Assembly: GCF_900114375.1 (NCBI RefSeq)
Contig: NZ_FOSV01000002.1
Location: forward strand, 372,001-436,000
Direction of reading: 5' to 3'
DNA from: Methylorubrum salsuginis
GTDB taxonomy: Bacteria; Pseudomonadota; Alphaproteobacteria; Rhizobiales; Beijerinckiaceae
DNA length: 64,000 nt
Shown: positions 9,892 to 18,613 of the stretch, piece by piece
How positions within the stretch are numbered: the stretch's first letter is position 1
Layout of the letters: each line of letters starts with the position of its first letter
Notes under the pieces: model-generated
The model's database searches: none
Told to the model about the DNA's origin: nothing
Seen by the model: the letters and a program-made list of their open reading frames with translations, nothing else
Made by a program: the position numbers and the translations under genes

Positions 9892-10617
9892 TCACTCTCT
9901 TCGCAGCAACCGATCGACGACGAGATCGGACCAGAACCCCGCGCGAAAGTCCCGCTTCAGCGCCTCCGGGTCGTAGCTGTGCTCGACCCAGTCCAGAAAG
10001 GTCTGGCCGCGCGGCTCGCCCTCGCGGAGATAGGCGGCGAAGAACGCATCGAGGATGCCGGTCTTGGCGAAGCGGAAATGGCCGTAGCGCGGCGAGAGCT
10101 GGCGCAGGGCCTCCCGCACCGGGCGGTCCTCGTGCAGGATCAGGAACAGGGCGGCGGCGAGCCCGGCCCGGTCCGCGCCGGATTTGCAATGCATCACCGC
10201 CGGGTACTCGATGCCGGCGAAGAAGGCCTTGGCGGCCATCAGGGTCTCGCGCGAGGGCGCTTCGCGGGAGCGCAGCACGAACTCGACCAGCCGCAGCCCC
10301 TGCCGCTCGCACGCCTCCCGCTGCAGCGGCCAGGAGCCGTGCTCGCGACCGCCGCGCAGGGAGACCACGGTGCGCACGCCCTGGCGCTTGAACCAGGCGA
10401 GCTGGTGGGGCGTCGGCTGGGCCGAGCGCCAGACGAGGCCGGTCCCGATGCGATGCCGGTTGAGATAGGCCAGCCGGAACACGCCGTGATCGACGAGCAG
10501 CATGTTCGCCCACGCCTTGGCGCGGGAGACGGGGCCGGCGATCGGCTTCTCGAACTTCGCGATGCGCGCCATGCGCCGCGCGTAGCGCGTCTCGGGGGGA
10601 AGGAAGCGGTTGAACAC
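9892..10617 (-). CDS. tyrosine/dual-specificity phosphatase family protein
   Basis: Cytoplasmic cysteine phosphatase of the DSP/PTP superfamily; the substrate is unknown. The P-loop CX5R motif is visible as HCKSGADRAG at about residue 140, preceded by the general acid region and a VVSLRGG strand. I took the GTG start at 10617 because the codons between it and the ATG at 10572 (MARIAKFEKP) look coding; starting at 10572 would remove 15 residues. Proteins of this type sometimes act on polysaccharide or lipid A regulation, but nothing here fixes its role. Confidence 0.8.
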   Translation of the reverse strand: MFNRFLPPETRYARRMARIAKFEKPIAGPVSRAKAWANMLLVDHGVFRLAYLNRHRIGTGLVWRSAQPTPHQLAWFKRQGVRTVVSLRGGREHGSWPLQREACERQGLRLVEFVLRSREAPSRETLMAAKAFFAGIEYPAVMHCKSGADRAGLAAALFLILHEDRPVREALRQLSPRYGHFRFAKTGILDAFFAAYLREGEPRGQTFLDWVEHSYDPEALKRDFRAGFWSDLVVDRLLRRE

Positions 10618-10762
10618 GGGACGCGGGGCTGGCCTGACGGAATGTCCGTCTAACAGGCTGCCATTCGGCCGACAACGCGAGCGGGTCCATCCCCCGTTTC
10701 CCGTTGCCGAACCGCGACCTTTGCCGGCATCATGCCAGGCAATTCCCTTAGCGGAGCCGGCC

Positions 10763-11269
10763 ATGGCAACGAACACGGTGAGCATCCGCCGCGCCCGGTC
10801 CGCCGACGCGACCGGCCTCGCCGGCGTGTTCGACGCGTCCTGGCGCGAGGCCTATCAGGGCGTGATCCCCGGCGTCGCGCTGGAGCGCTTCCTGGCGCGG
10901 CGGGGCGGGGCGGCATGGCGGGCGATGATCGGTGGCGGGCGCGGCCTCGCCGTGGTGGAGTTCGGCGAGCGGATCGCGGGCTACGCCGCCTATGGCCGGG
11001 CCCGCGAGCGGACGATCCGGGCGGACGGCGAGATCGACGAACTCTACATCGCTCCCGAGTTCCAGGGGCTCGGCTTCGGCACGCGGCTGTTCCGGGCGGT
11101 GCGCAACGACCTGATCGACCGCGGGCTGACCCGCATCGGCGTCTGGGCGCTGGCCGACAATGCCCGCGCCTGCGCCTTCTACGAGAGGCTCGGCGGCGTG
11201 GCGGGACCGGAGGGGTTCGAGCGCGTCTCGGGCTTCAGCCTGCCGAAGACCGCCTACCTCTTCACCTGA
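10763..11269 (+). CDS. GNAT family N-acetyltransferase
   Basis: 168-residue acetyltransferase. The GNAT fold is recognised by IDELYIAPEFQGLGFGTRLF (about residues 90-109), where the QGLGFG stretch matches the acetyl-CoA-binding Q/RxxGxG loop, and the C-terminal CAFYERLGG helix. The ATG at 10763 starts the conserved part; an open frame further upstream overlaps the divergent phosphatase and is not needed. The substrate cannot be told from sequence. Confidence 0.9.
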   Translation: MATNTVSIRRARSADATGLAGVFDASWREAYQGVIPGVALERFLARRGGAAWRAMIGGGRGLAVVEFGERIAGYAAYGRARERTIRADGEIDELYIAPEFQGLGFGTRLFRAVRNDLIDRGLTRIGVWALADNARACAFYERLGGVAGPEGFERVSGFSLPKTAYLFT

Positions 11270-11426
11270 AAGCTTTGGCGAGGCGGCAACGGCAAGGCGG
11301 CAACACTCGGCCGCTCCTGTCCGAACGGCCGATTTTCTTTCGCGCGCGCTCGCCCTAAGACAGCGAACCGTTGCCGTCCCCGACCGGGTCGGGCCGATGC
11401 GGCCGAAAATCTAGAAAGCAGACGCT

Positions 11427-11966
11427 ATGGACATCAACGCCATCTCGATCGGCAAGACCCCGCCGCACGACGTCAACGTGATCATCGAGGTTCCGATCGG
11501 CGGCGAGCCGATCAAGTACGAGATGGATAAGGAGGCCGGCGCCCTCGTCGTCGATCGCTTCCTCTATACGGCGATGCATTACCCGGGCAATTACGGCTTC
11601 ATCCCACACACCCTGTCGGGTGACGGCGACCCCTGCGACGTGCTGGTAGCCAACACCCGCGCCATCGCGCCGGGCGCGATCATCAGCGTGCGCCCCGTCG
11701 GCGTGCTGGTGATGGAGGACAATGCCGGCGAGGACGAGAAGATCATCGCCGTCCCCTCGCGCCACCTGACCAAGCGCTACGACCGGATCGAGAACTACAC
11801 CGACCTGCCCGACATCACGCTGCACCAGATCCAGCACTTCTTCGAGCACTACAAGGATCTGGAGCCGGGCAAGTGGGTCAAGGTCGTCCGCTGGGGCGAC
11901 AAGGACGAAGCCTACCGCCTGATCCTCGAAGGCATCGAGCGCGAGAAGGCCAACAAGACCAAGTGA
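11427..11966 (+). CDS. ppa: inorganic pyrophosphatase
   Basis: Family I soluble pyrophosphatase, hydrolysing PPi to phosphate and so pulling biosynthetic reactions forward. The 179-residue length is normal. The active-site signature DGDPCDVLV (about residues 68-76) supplies metal-binding aspartates, and the [18 protein letters not shown]-terminal block is typical. A single gene flanked on the right by a family B repeat. Confidence 0.97.
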   Translation: MDINAISIGKTPPHDVNVIIEVPIGGEPIKYEMDKEAGALVVDRFLYTAMHYPGNYGFIPHTLSGDGDPCDVLVANTRAIAPGAIISVRPVGVLVMEDNAGEDEKIIAVPSRHLTKRYDRIENYTDLPDITLHQIQHFFEHYKDLEPGKWVKVVRWGDKDEAYRLILEGIEREKANKTK

Positions 11967-11967
11967 T

Positions 11968-12066
11968 TCCAGGTTTCGAAAGGACAAGTCCTTTCGTGGG
12001 TCCAGGGCGCAGCCCTGGACTCGAAGGGAAGCCGGGGCTCTGCCCCGGTGCCCCGGCGAAGGGATG
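11968..12066. repeat. intergenic palindromic repeat, family B copy 3
   Basis: Begins directly after the ppa stop codon. Shows hairpins CGAAAGGACAAGTCCTTTCG, TCCAGGGCGCAGCCCTGGA and CCGGGGCTCTGCCCCGG in succession. Lies between the convergent ppa and hydroxylase genes. Confidence 0.8.
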
Positions 12067-12088
12067 ATCCCCTTGCGATCCCGGACGT

Positions 12089-13354
12089 TTACAACGCTTC
12101 GCCGCGGAGCAGCCGGGGGCCTTGGGCCCGCCGGCCCGCGGCTTGGCCGATGAAGAAGTCCTTCAGGCCCGGCAGGCGGTCGACGAGGCCGAGGCCGAAG
12201 TCGCGGGTGAGCCGCAAGGGCAGGCTGTCGTTCGAGAACAGCCGGTTGAGCCCGTCGGTGGCCGCCGCCATCGCCACCGTGTCGAACCGGCGCGCCCGTT
12301 CGTAGGCCTTCAGCACGTCGTCGGTCCCCGGATCGAGCCCGAGCCGCAGGGCCTCCGTCACGGCCTCCGCCAAGGCCGCCGCTCCGGCAAGCCCGAGATT
12401 GAGCCCCTGGCCCGCCACCGGATGGATCACGTGGGCGGCGTCGCCCAGCAGCGCGAGGCGTGGCGCCCGGAAGCTGCGGGCGATGCCGAAGGCCAGCGGA
12501 TGCGCTGAGGGGCCGTGTTCCAGGGCGATCCGCCCGAGCTCCGCCCCGAACCGCCGCTCGATCTCGGCCAGCGTCTCGGCCTCGTCCCCGCCCAGCAGCG
12601 CCGGCACGTCGGCGCTGCGCTCGGTCCAGACGATGGAGGAGCGGTGGCCGAGGTCGCCGCCGGCCTTGAGCGGCAGGATCGCGAACGGGCCGCTCGGCAG
12701 GAAATGCTCGAAGGCCCGGCCCTCGTGGTCGCGTTCGTGCCGGACCGTCGCGACGATGCCGGATTGCGGGTAGGACCAGCCGACCCAGCCGATCCCGGCC
12801 GCCTCGCGCAAGGCCGAGCGGGCGCCGTCCGCGGCCACCACGAGCGAAACCTTCTCGGAGGTGCCGTCGCCGAACGCGGCGCGGATGCCGCCAGCCTCCG
12901 GCACGGCCGCGCGCACGCCCTGCGACACCAGCCGCACCCCGGCCGCGCGGGCGGCCTCGAACAAAGCGGCGGCCATCGGCTCGGCCTCGACCATGTGGGC
13001 GAAGGGCTCGCCGTCGGGTGTCGCGTCGGCATCGTGGCCGAAGGTGAGGAAGACCGGCCGCACCGGATCACCCACGCGGCTGTCGCTGATGACGAGGCGG
13101 CGCATCGGCTCGGCCACGGGCGCGATGGCCTCCCAAAGGCCCAGCCGCTCCAGCATCCGCCGCGGCCCCGCCGCCACCGCATAGGCGCGCCCGCGATGGC
13201 GCGCGGCGCCGGCCGGCAGGCCGGGATCGCAGACCGCGAGGTCGAGGGCCGGGCCGTGCGCCCGTTTCAGCGCCACCGCCAGCGTCAGGCCGGGCAGGCC
13301 GGCGCCCGCGACGAGCAGGCTGCGGCTCCCGGAACGGCGACCCATCTCGCCCAT
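12089..13354 (-). CDS. UbiH/UbiF/COQ6 family FAD-dependent hydroxylase
   Basis: Flavin monooxygenase of the family that hydroxylates the ubiquinone ring. The 421-residue protein has the N-terminal FAD Rossmann motif (LLVAGAGLPGL), the middle DG motif (VVAADGARSALRE, about residue 160) and the GD motif (LALLGDAAHVIHPVAGQGLNLG, about residue 300), in the order expected for UbiH-like enzymes. Start ATG at 13354 has a GAGGAGAG ribosome-binding site six bases upstream. In related genomes a ubiH-like gene lies beside tesB, as here (divergent). Which ring carbon it modifies cannot be told. Confidence 0.88.
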   Translation of the reverse strand: MGEMGRRSGSRSLLVAGAGLPGLTLAVALKRAHGPALDLAVCDPGLPAGAARHRGRAYAVAAGPRRMLERLGLWEAIAPVAEPMRRLVISDSRVGDPVRPVFLTFGHDADATPDGEPFAHMVEAEPMAAALFEAARAAGVRLVSQGVRAAVPEAGGIRAAFGDGTSEKVSLVVAADGARSALREAAGIGWVGWSYPQSGIVATVRHERDHEGRAFEHFLPSGPFAILPLKAGGDLGHRSSIVWTERSADVPALLGGDEAETLAEIERRFGAELGRIALEHGPSAHPLAFGIARSFRAPRLALLGDAAHVIHPVAGQGLNLGLAGAAALAEAVTEALRLGLDPGTDDVLKAYERARRFDTVAMAAATDGLNRLFSNDSLPLRLTRDFGLGLVDRLPGLKDFFIGQAAGRRAQGPRLLRGEAL

Positions 13355-13474
13355 CGGCGTCTCTCCTCAAGCGATACCGCTCTCCCATGCCCTTGCCGGG
13401 GGGCCGCGTCGAGTGATAGCCGCGCCGCGGCCTGTCCTCGTCACTGCCGGTCCTTCATCGTCTTGGAAGCTCCC

Positions 13475-14335
13475 ATGCCCGATCCCGTCGACGGACTCCT
13501 CGCGATCCTCGACCTGGAACGCCTGGAAACCGACCTGTTCCGCGGCGTCTCGCCGCCGATCGGATGGCCGCGGGTGTTCGGTGGGCAGGTGGTGGCCCAG
13601 AGCCTCGTGGCCGCCTCGCGCACGGTGATCTCGGCGCGGGTGCCGCACTCGATGCATGCCTATTTCCTTCTCGGCGGCGACCCGGCGGTGCCGATCGTCT
13701 ACGAGGTCGAGCGCATCCGCGACGGCGGCAGCTTCACCACGCGGCGCGTCAAGGCGATCCAGAAGGGCCGGGCGATCTTCGCCATGTCGGTCTCGTTCCA
13801 CGAGCCGGAGGACGGCTTCGACCATGCCGCCGAGCGGCCCGACGTGCCGGGCCCCGACGCGCTCACCGATGCCCGGACGCTCGCGCAGGCCGAAGGCAGC
13901 ATCGTGCCCGCGCCGATGCTCGCCTACTTCACCCAGGCCTGGCCGATCGAACTGCGCCCGGTCGAGACCGACCGCTACCGCGACCGCACCCCGCGGCCGG
14001 GGCGCTACCATGTCTGGATGCGCACCACGAAGGCGCTGCCGGACGATCCGGCGCTGCACCGCGCCGTGCTGGCCTACGCGTCCGACATGACGCTGCTCGA
14101 CGCCACGCTGATCCCGCACGGCCGCACCGTGTTCGATACGGACATCCAGTCGGCGAGCCTGGACCACGCCCTGTGGTTCCACCGGCCGTTCCGGGCCGAT
14201 TCCTGGCTGCTCTATTCGCAGGACACGCCGAGCGCCTCCGGGGCCCGGGGGTTCGCGCGGGGCACCCTGCACGACGAGGCGGGGAATCTCGTCGCCTCCG
14301 TCGCCCAGGAAGGGCTGATCCGCCGACGCCGCTGA
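13475..14335 (+). CDS. tesB: acyl-CoA thioesterase II
   Basis: Hydrolyses medium- and long-chain acyl-CoA. The 286-residue product has the double hot-dog arrangement of TesB: N-terminal FRGVSPPIGWPRVFGGQVVAQSL, SFTTRRVKAIQKGRAIF, and the C-terminal SLDHALWFHRPFRADSWLLY block with the catalytic aspartate. The ATG at 13475 gives the family length; the upstream open frame lies over the divergent hydroxylase gene and is a shadow. A weak GC hairpin (CCGGCGAAACGCCGG, about 14344-14358) follows the stop. Confidence 0.95.
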   Translation: MPDPVDGLLAILDLERLETDLFRGVSPPIGWPRVFGGQVVAQSLVAASRTVISARVPHSMHAYFLLGGDPAVPIVYEVERIRDGGSFTTRRVKAIQKGRAIFAMSVSFHEPEDGFDHAAERPDVPGPDALTDARTLAQAEGSIVPAPMLAYFTQAWPIELRPVETDRYRDRTPRPGRYHVWMRTTKALPDDPALHRAVLAYASDMTLLDATLIPHGRTVFDTDIQSASLDHALWFHRPFRADSWLLYSQDTPSASGARGFARGTLHDEAGNLVASVAQEGLIRRRR

Positions 14336-14600
14336 ATCCTTTCCGGCGAAACGCCGGCGGTGCCGTCGCGACCGCGGAATGCCGGCGCCCAGCGGGATTT
14401 TGCGCAGCATCCGAAGAACGCTCATCTTGGAGGCGTTTCAGCGCCGATCGGAGCGCGGCCGCATGTTTTGCGGCCGAAATTGCCTCTGTGATCGCCCGTA
14501 TGCCTAAATCGAGGGCACGGCGGATCCGGCAGCTGCCCGCCCGGCGCGCGATCCGCGCTCAGCCCTTGGGCAGAAACGCCAGATCGAAAATGGTTCCGCT

Positions 14601-15053
<453 letters not shown>

Positions 15054-15142
15054 AGCCTCACGCGCTTCGTCGGCCCGCGCGGCCGCCTGAGAAGAACATT
15101 TCGCAACGCTCTCGCAGAACGCGATCAGGAGCTTCCCGTCCC

Positions 15143-16645
15143 ATGAAACTTCGTACCCTTCTCGCGCTCGGGCTGGGAGGGGCCGCACTCGGCCTCCTCC
15201 TCGTCGAGCCGTCGCTGGCCCAGACTCCCGCTCCCGAGGCCGTTCCGGCCGCCGCGGCCGCCGCGCCCGTCCCGAACAAGGGCGACACCGCCTGGATGCT
15301 GCTCTCCTCGGTCCTCGTCCTGCTGATGACGGTGCCGGGCCTCGCGCTGTTCTACGGCGGCCTCGTGCGCACCAAGAACATGCTCTCGGTGCTGACCCAG
15401 GTCTTCGCCATCGCCTCGATCGTCTGCCTCCTGTGGGTCGCCTACGGCTACAGCCTCGCCTTCACCAACGGCGGCGGCCTCAACGACTTCATCGGCGGCT
15501 TCTCCAAGGCCTTCCTTAAGGGGGTCGACGCCAACTCGGTCGCGGCCACCTTCTCCAACGGTGTCGTGATCCCCGAATACGTCTACATCTGCTTCCAGAT
15601 GACGTTCGCGATGATCACCCCCGGCCTCATCGTCGGCGCCTTCGCCGAGCGGATGAAGTTCTCGGCGCTGATCGTGTTCACGATCCTCTGGGTCACGCTG
15701 ATCTACTTCCCGATGGCCCACATGGTCTGGTACTGGGGTGGCCCGGACGTGTTCGCCGAGGCCGCGAAGAAGCTCGCCGCCGCCGGTGGCGCCGCCAACG
15801 CCGCCGCCCAGGCCGAGTACGACGCGACGCTCGCCGACGCCGGCCTGCTGTTCAAGTGGGGCGCCCTCGACTTCGCCGGCGGCACCGTCGTGCACATCAA
15901 CGCGGGTATCGCCGGCCTCGTCGGCTGCCTGATGCTCGGCAAGCGCATCGGCTACGGCCGCGACCTGCTCGCCCCGCACTCGCTGACCATGACCACCATC
16001 GGCGCCTCGCTGCTCTGGGTGGGTTGGTTCGGCTTCAACGCCGGCTCGAACCTCGAGGCCAACGGCACCACCACGCTCGCCATGATCAACACCTTCGTGG
16101 CCACCGCCGCCGCCGCCGTGTCCTGGCTGTTCGTCGAGTGGGCCGCCAAGGGTAAGCCGTCGCTGCTCGGCATGCTCTCGGGCGCCATCGCCGGCCTCGT
16201 CGCCGTCACCCCGGCCGCGGGCTTCGCCGGCCCGATGGGCTCGATCGTCCTCGGCCTCGTCGCCGGTGCCGCCTGCTTCGTGATGTGCTCGACCGTCAAG
16301 AACGCGCTCGGCTACGACGACTCCCTCGACGTGTTCGGCGTCCACTGCGTCGGCGGCATCCTCGGCGCGCTCGCCACCGGCATCCTGGTCTCGCCCGATC
16401 TCGGCGGCGCCGGCATCCCGGACTACACCACCAAGCCCGGCGAGCTGGTGCTCGGCGCCTACGACATGACCGCCCAGCTCATCACCCAGGCCAAGGCGGT
16501 CGGCTTCACCATCCTGTGGTCGGGCATCGGCTCGGCGATCCTCTACAAGCTCGTCGACCTGACGATCGGCCTGCGCGTCACGCAGGAAGAGGAGCGCGAG
16601 GGCCTCGACATCGCCGATCACGGCGAGCGCGCCTACAACTACTGA
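15143..16645 (+). CDS. amtB: ammonium transporter AmtB
   Basis: Inner-membrane ammonium channel of the Amt/Rh family. The 500-residue protein has an N-terminal signal peptide (cut near SLAQT) followed by eleven transmembrane segments. Family motifs are present: WMLLSSVLVLLMTVPGLALFYGG early, WVGWFGFNAGS with the pore region in the middle, and DDSLDVFGVHCVGGILG with a pore histidine. Forms an operon with glnK. A GC-rich hairpin follows at 16706-16734. Confidence 0.96.
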   Translation: MKLRTLLALGLGGAALGLLLVEPSLAQTPAPEAVPAAAAAAPVPNKGDTAWMLLSSVLVLLMTVPGLALFYGGLVRTKNMLSVLTQVFAIASIVCLLWVAYGYSLAFTNGGGLNDFIGGFSKAFLKGVDANSVAATFSNGVVIPEYVYICFQMTFAMITPGLIVGAFAERMKFSALIVFTILWVTLIYFPMAHMVWYWGGPDVFAEAAKKLAAAGGAANAAAQAEYDATLADAGLLFKWGALDFAGGTVVHINAGIAGLVGCLMLGKRIGYGRDLLAPHSLTMTTIGASLLWVGWFGFNAGSNLEANGTTTLAMINTFVATAAAAVSWLFVEWAAKGKPSLLGMLSGAIAGLVAVTPAAGFAGPMGSIVLGLVAGAACFVMCSTVKNALGYDDSLDVFGVHCVGGILGALATGILVSPDLGGAGIPDYTTKPGELVLGAYDMTAQLITQAKAVGFTILWSGIGSAILYKLVDLTIGLRVTQEEEREGLDIADHGERAYNY

Positions 16646-16705
16646 TCGTCCGATCGGACCGAGCCTCGTCCCGAGCCTCCCGCTCGGGACGAGGCCAGTC
16701 GAAGA

Positions 16706-16734
16706 GGGCCCCGGCGCATCCCGCGCCGGGGCCC
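16706..16734 (+). terminator. GC-rich terminator-like hairpin after amtB
   Basis: 12-bp perfect stem (GGGCCCCGGCGC / GCGCCGGGGCCC) with a five-base loop, about 60 bases after amtB. The following TTCG is a poor T-tract, so efficiency is uncertain. The rest of the gap to 17097 shows no gene. Confidence 0.6.
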
Positions 16735-17097
16735 TTCGCGTTCGGGGGAGAGCCGTCGGCGAGACGGCGGTGCCGGGCGCGCGGGGGGGGGGCAGCTGTC
16801 GTCGGCAGGCCGACGCTCGAGGCCTCGGCCTCGCATCGATTTGATTCGACGGGCCGGCGGTCACACTCCAGGCCGATGCGCCAAGTCTTGTGGGACTTAT
16901 GGTAGTCGGGAGGCAGGACGGTTCAGAGCTGTCGTTCCGGCGGCTGCCACAGATGTGGTTCCACGGCAACAGTTCCGTGGCATCGCCGAAGCTCGGCCGC
17001 AATTGCCTATGTTTTGGGCAGTTGCCTCAATCTTCGTTTTGCGATGCACCGCCGTCTTCGGCACCTTGGCCGTATCAACGAACCGGGGCTGAACGCG

Positions 17098-18369
17098 ATG
17101 ACCGTCCGACTGACACTTAAGGCCTCCGTGGCCGCACTGGCCGCCTTCACGGGCGGCTCGGCGCTCGCCGCCGACCTCCCGGCGAAGGTGCCGCCGGTCA
17201 TCGCCGTCGAGCATTGCAAGGCCGCGATTTCGACCCCGGCCTTCGGCGGCCTGATCAAAGCGAACCCGAACCCGGCCTGCTTCACCACCGGCATCGGCGA
17301 CATCTATGTCGGCGGCGCGATCACCGGCTTCGCCTACACCCAGACCAACGCCTTCGGCATCCTCTCCCCCGGCGGCGAGCAGGACCGTTACGGCCGCGTC
17401 GACTTCTCGAACCTCCAGGCCTGGATCCAGAAGGCCGACGGCCCGCTCCAGTTCTACGTCCATACCGGCCTGTACTCAATCCCGGCGCTCGGTCTCCCGC
17501 TCTACTCCTCGTTCGAGCAGACCGAGTCGCTGTTCGGCCCGGTCCCGGTCGCCTACGGCAAGTGGCAGATCAACGACGAGTGGTCGATCCAGGGCGGCCG
17601 GATGTTCACCAACATCGGCTCCGAGCTGCTGTTCTCCTACCAGAACCTGAACATCTCCCGCGGCCTGGTGTTCAACCAGGAGAACTTCATCAACCAGGGC
17701 GTCCAGGTGAACTACGCCAGCGGCCCGTGGGCGGCGTCGCTGTCGGTCAACGACGGCTTCTACTCGGGCCAGCTCAACTGGGTGACCGGCCTCATCACCT
17801 ACAAGATCGACGATTCGAACACGATCGGCGTCAACGGCGGTACTCACTTCGCCGACTTCGACTCCTCGACCCGCAGCCCGCGGTTCCAGTTCGCGACCAT
17901 CAACTCGCTGCAGAACAGCAGCATCGTCAGCGTCAACTGGACCTACGCCAATGGCCCGTGGATCGTGACGCCGTACTTCCAGTACACCAACGTCGCCTCC
18001 AAGCCGAACTACTTCTCCCCGATCGTCGGCGCCGAGACCTACGGCGGCGCGCTGCTCGCGGGCTACTCGTTCAACGAGAACTTCGGCCTCGCCGGCCGCG
18101 TCGAGTACATCAAGCAGTCCGGCACCCGCGGCGACTTCGCCGGCATCAGCGCCACCAACGTGCTCTACGGCCCGGGCAGCTCGGCCTTCTCGTTCACGAT
18201 CACCCCGACCTTCACCTGGGACCGCTACTTCATCCGCGGCGAGTTCGCGACGGTGCAGGCCTACGACGTCGCCAAGGATTTCGGGCTCGGCTTCGGCTCC
18301 GGCTTCGGCCGCAACGGCCTCAAGAACTCGCAGGAGCGCTACCTGCTCGAGACCGGCTTCACCTTCTGA
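17098..18369 (+). CDS. outer membrane beta-barrel protein (porin-like)
   Basis: 423-residue exported protein with a signal peptide ending AALAADL, then alternating beta strands rich in aromatic residues (for example VDFSNLQAWIQ, WSIQGGRMFTNIG, LFSYQNLNISRG) and a C-terminal phenylalanine (LLETGFTF). The pattern resembles the OmpL-like BBP2 barrel family rather than classical rhizobial porins. Probably a diffusion channel; the substrate is unknown. ATG at 17098 is chosen because the signal peptide begins there. It stands alone, with terminators on both sides. Confidence 0.8.
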   Translation: MTVRLTLKASVAALAAFTGGSALAADLPAKVPPVIAVEHCKAAISTPAFGGLIKANPNPACFTTGIGDIYVGGAITGFAYTQTNAFGILSPGGEQDRYGRVDFSNLQAWIQKADGPLQFYVHTGLYSIPALGLPLYSSFEQTESLFGPVPVAYGKWQINDEWSIQGGRMFTNIGSELLFSYQNLNISRGLVFNQENFINQGVQVNYASGPWAASLSVNDGFYSGQLNWVTGLITYKIDDSNTIGVNGGTHFADFDSSTRSPRFQFATINSLQNSSIVSVNWTYANGPWIVTPYFQYTNVASKPNYFSPIVGAETYGGALLAGYSFNENFGLAGRVEYIKQSGTRGDFAGISATNVLYGPGSSAFSFTITPTFTWDRYFIRGEFATVQAYDVAKDFGLGFGSGFGRNGLKNSQERYLLETGFTF

Positions 18370-18500
18370 TCGCGTATTCCGTCGGCGATGCCTGATCGGC
18401 ATCGACGGCGGCCCCCGCGACGGCGGGGCGGCGGGCGTCCGCCGGGCGCATGGAAGCCGATCGCAGATCGGGTTCCATGCACATGAAGAGACGAAGATCG

Positions 18501-18525
18501 AAGCCCCGGATCATGTCCGGGGCTT
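18501..18525 (+). terminator. rho-independent terminator after the porin-like gene
   Basis: 10-bp perfect stem AAGCCCCGGA / TCCGGGGCTT with a five-base loop, followed by CTTTCGTTT. A second stem-loop (ATGGAA.CCGATC / GATCGG.TTCCAT) lies at 18451-18478 between the gene and this terminator. Confidence 0.8.
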
Positions 18526-18613
18526 CTTTCGTTTCCGGGAGCGTTTGCTTAGCCCGCCGTTAACGGGGTCGCGTTAGCCTTACCGTACCGTTGCCATTGG
18601 TCCGGTAGTTTGC

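Noticed and set aside
16640..16840. Short ORFs and GC-rich stem after amtB as a possible RNA gene
   Set aside because: Only one simple terminator-like stem; no covariance or RNA family motif visible.
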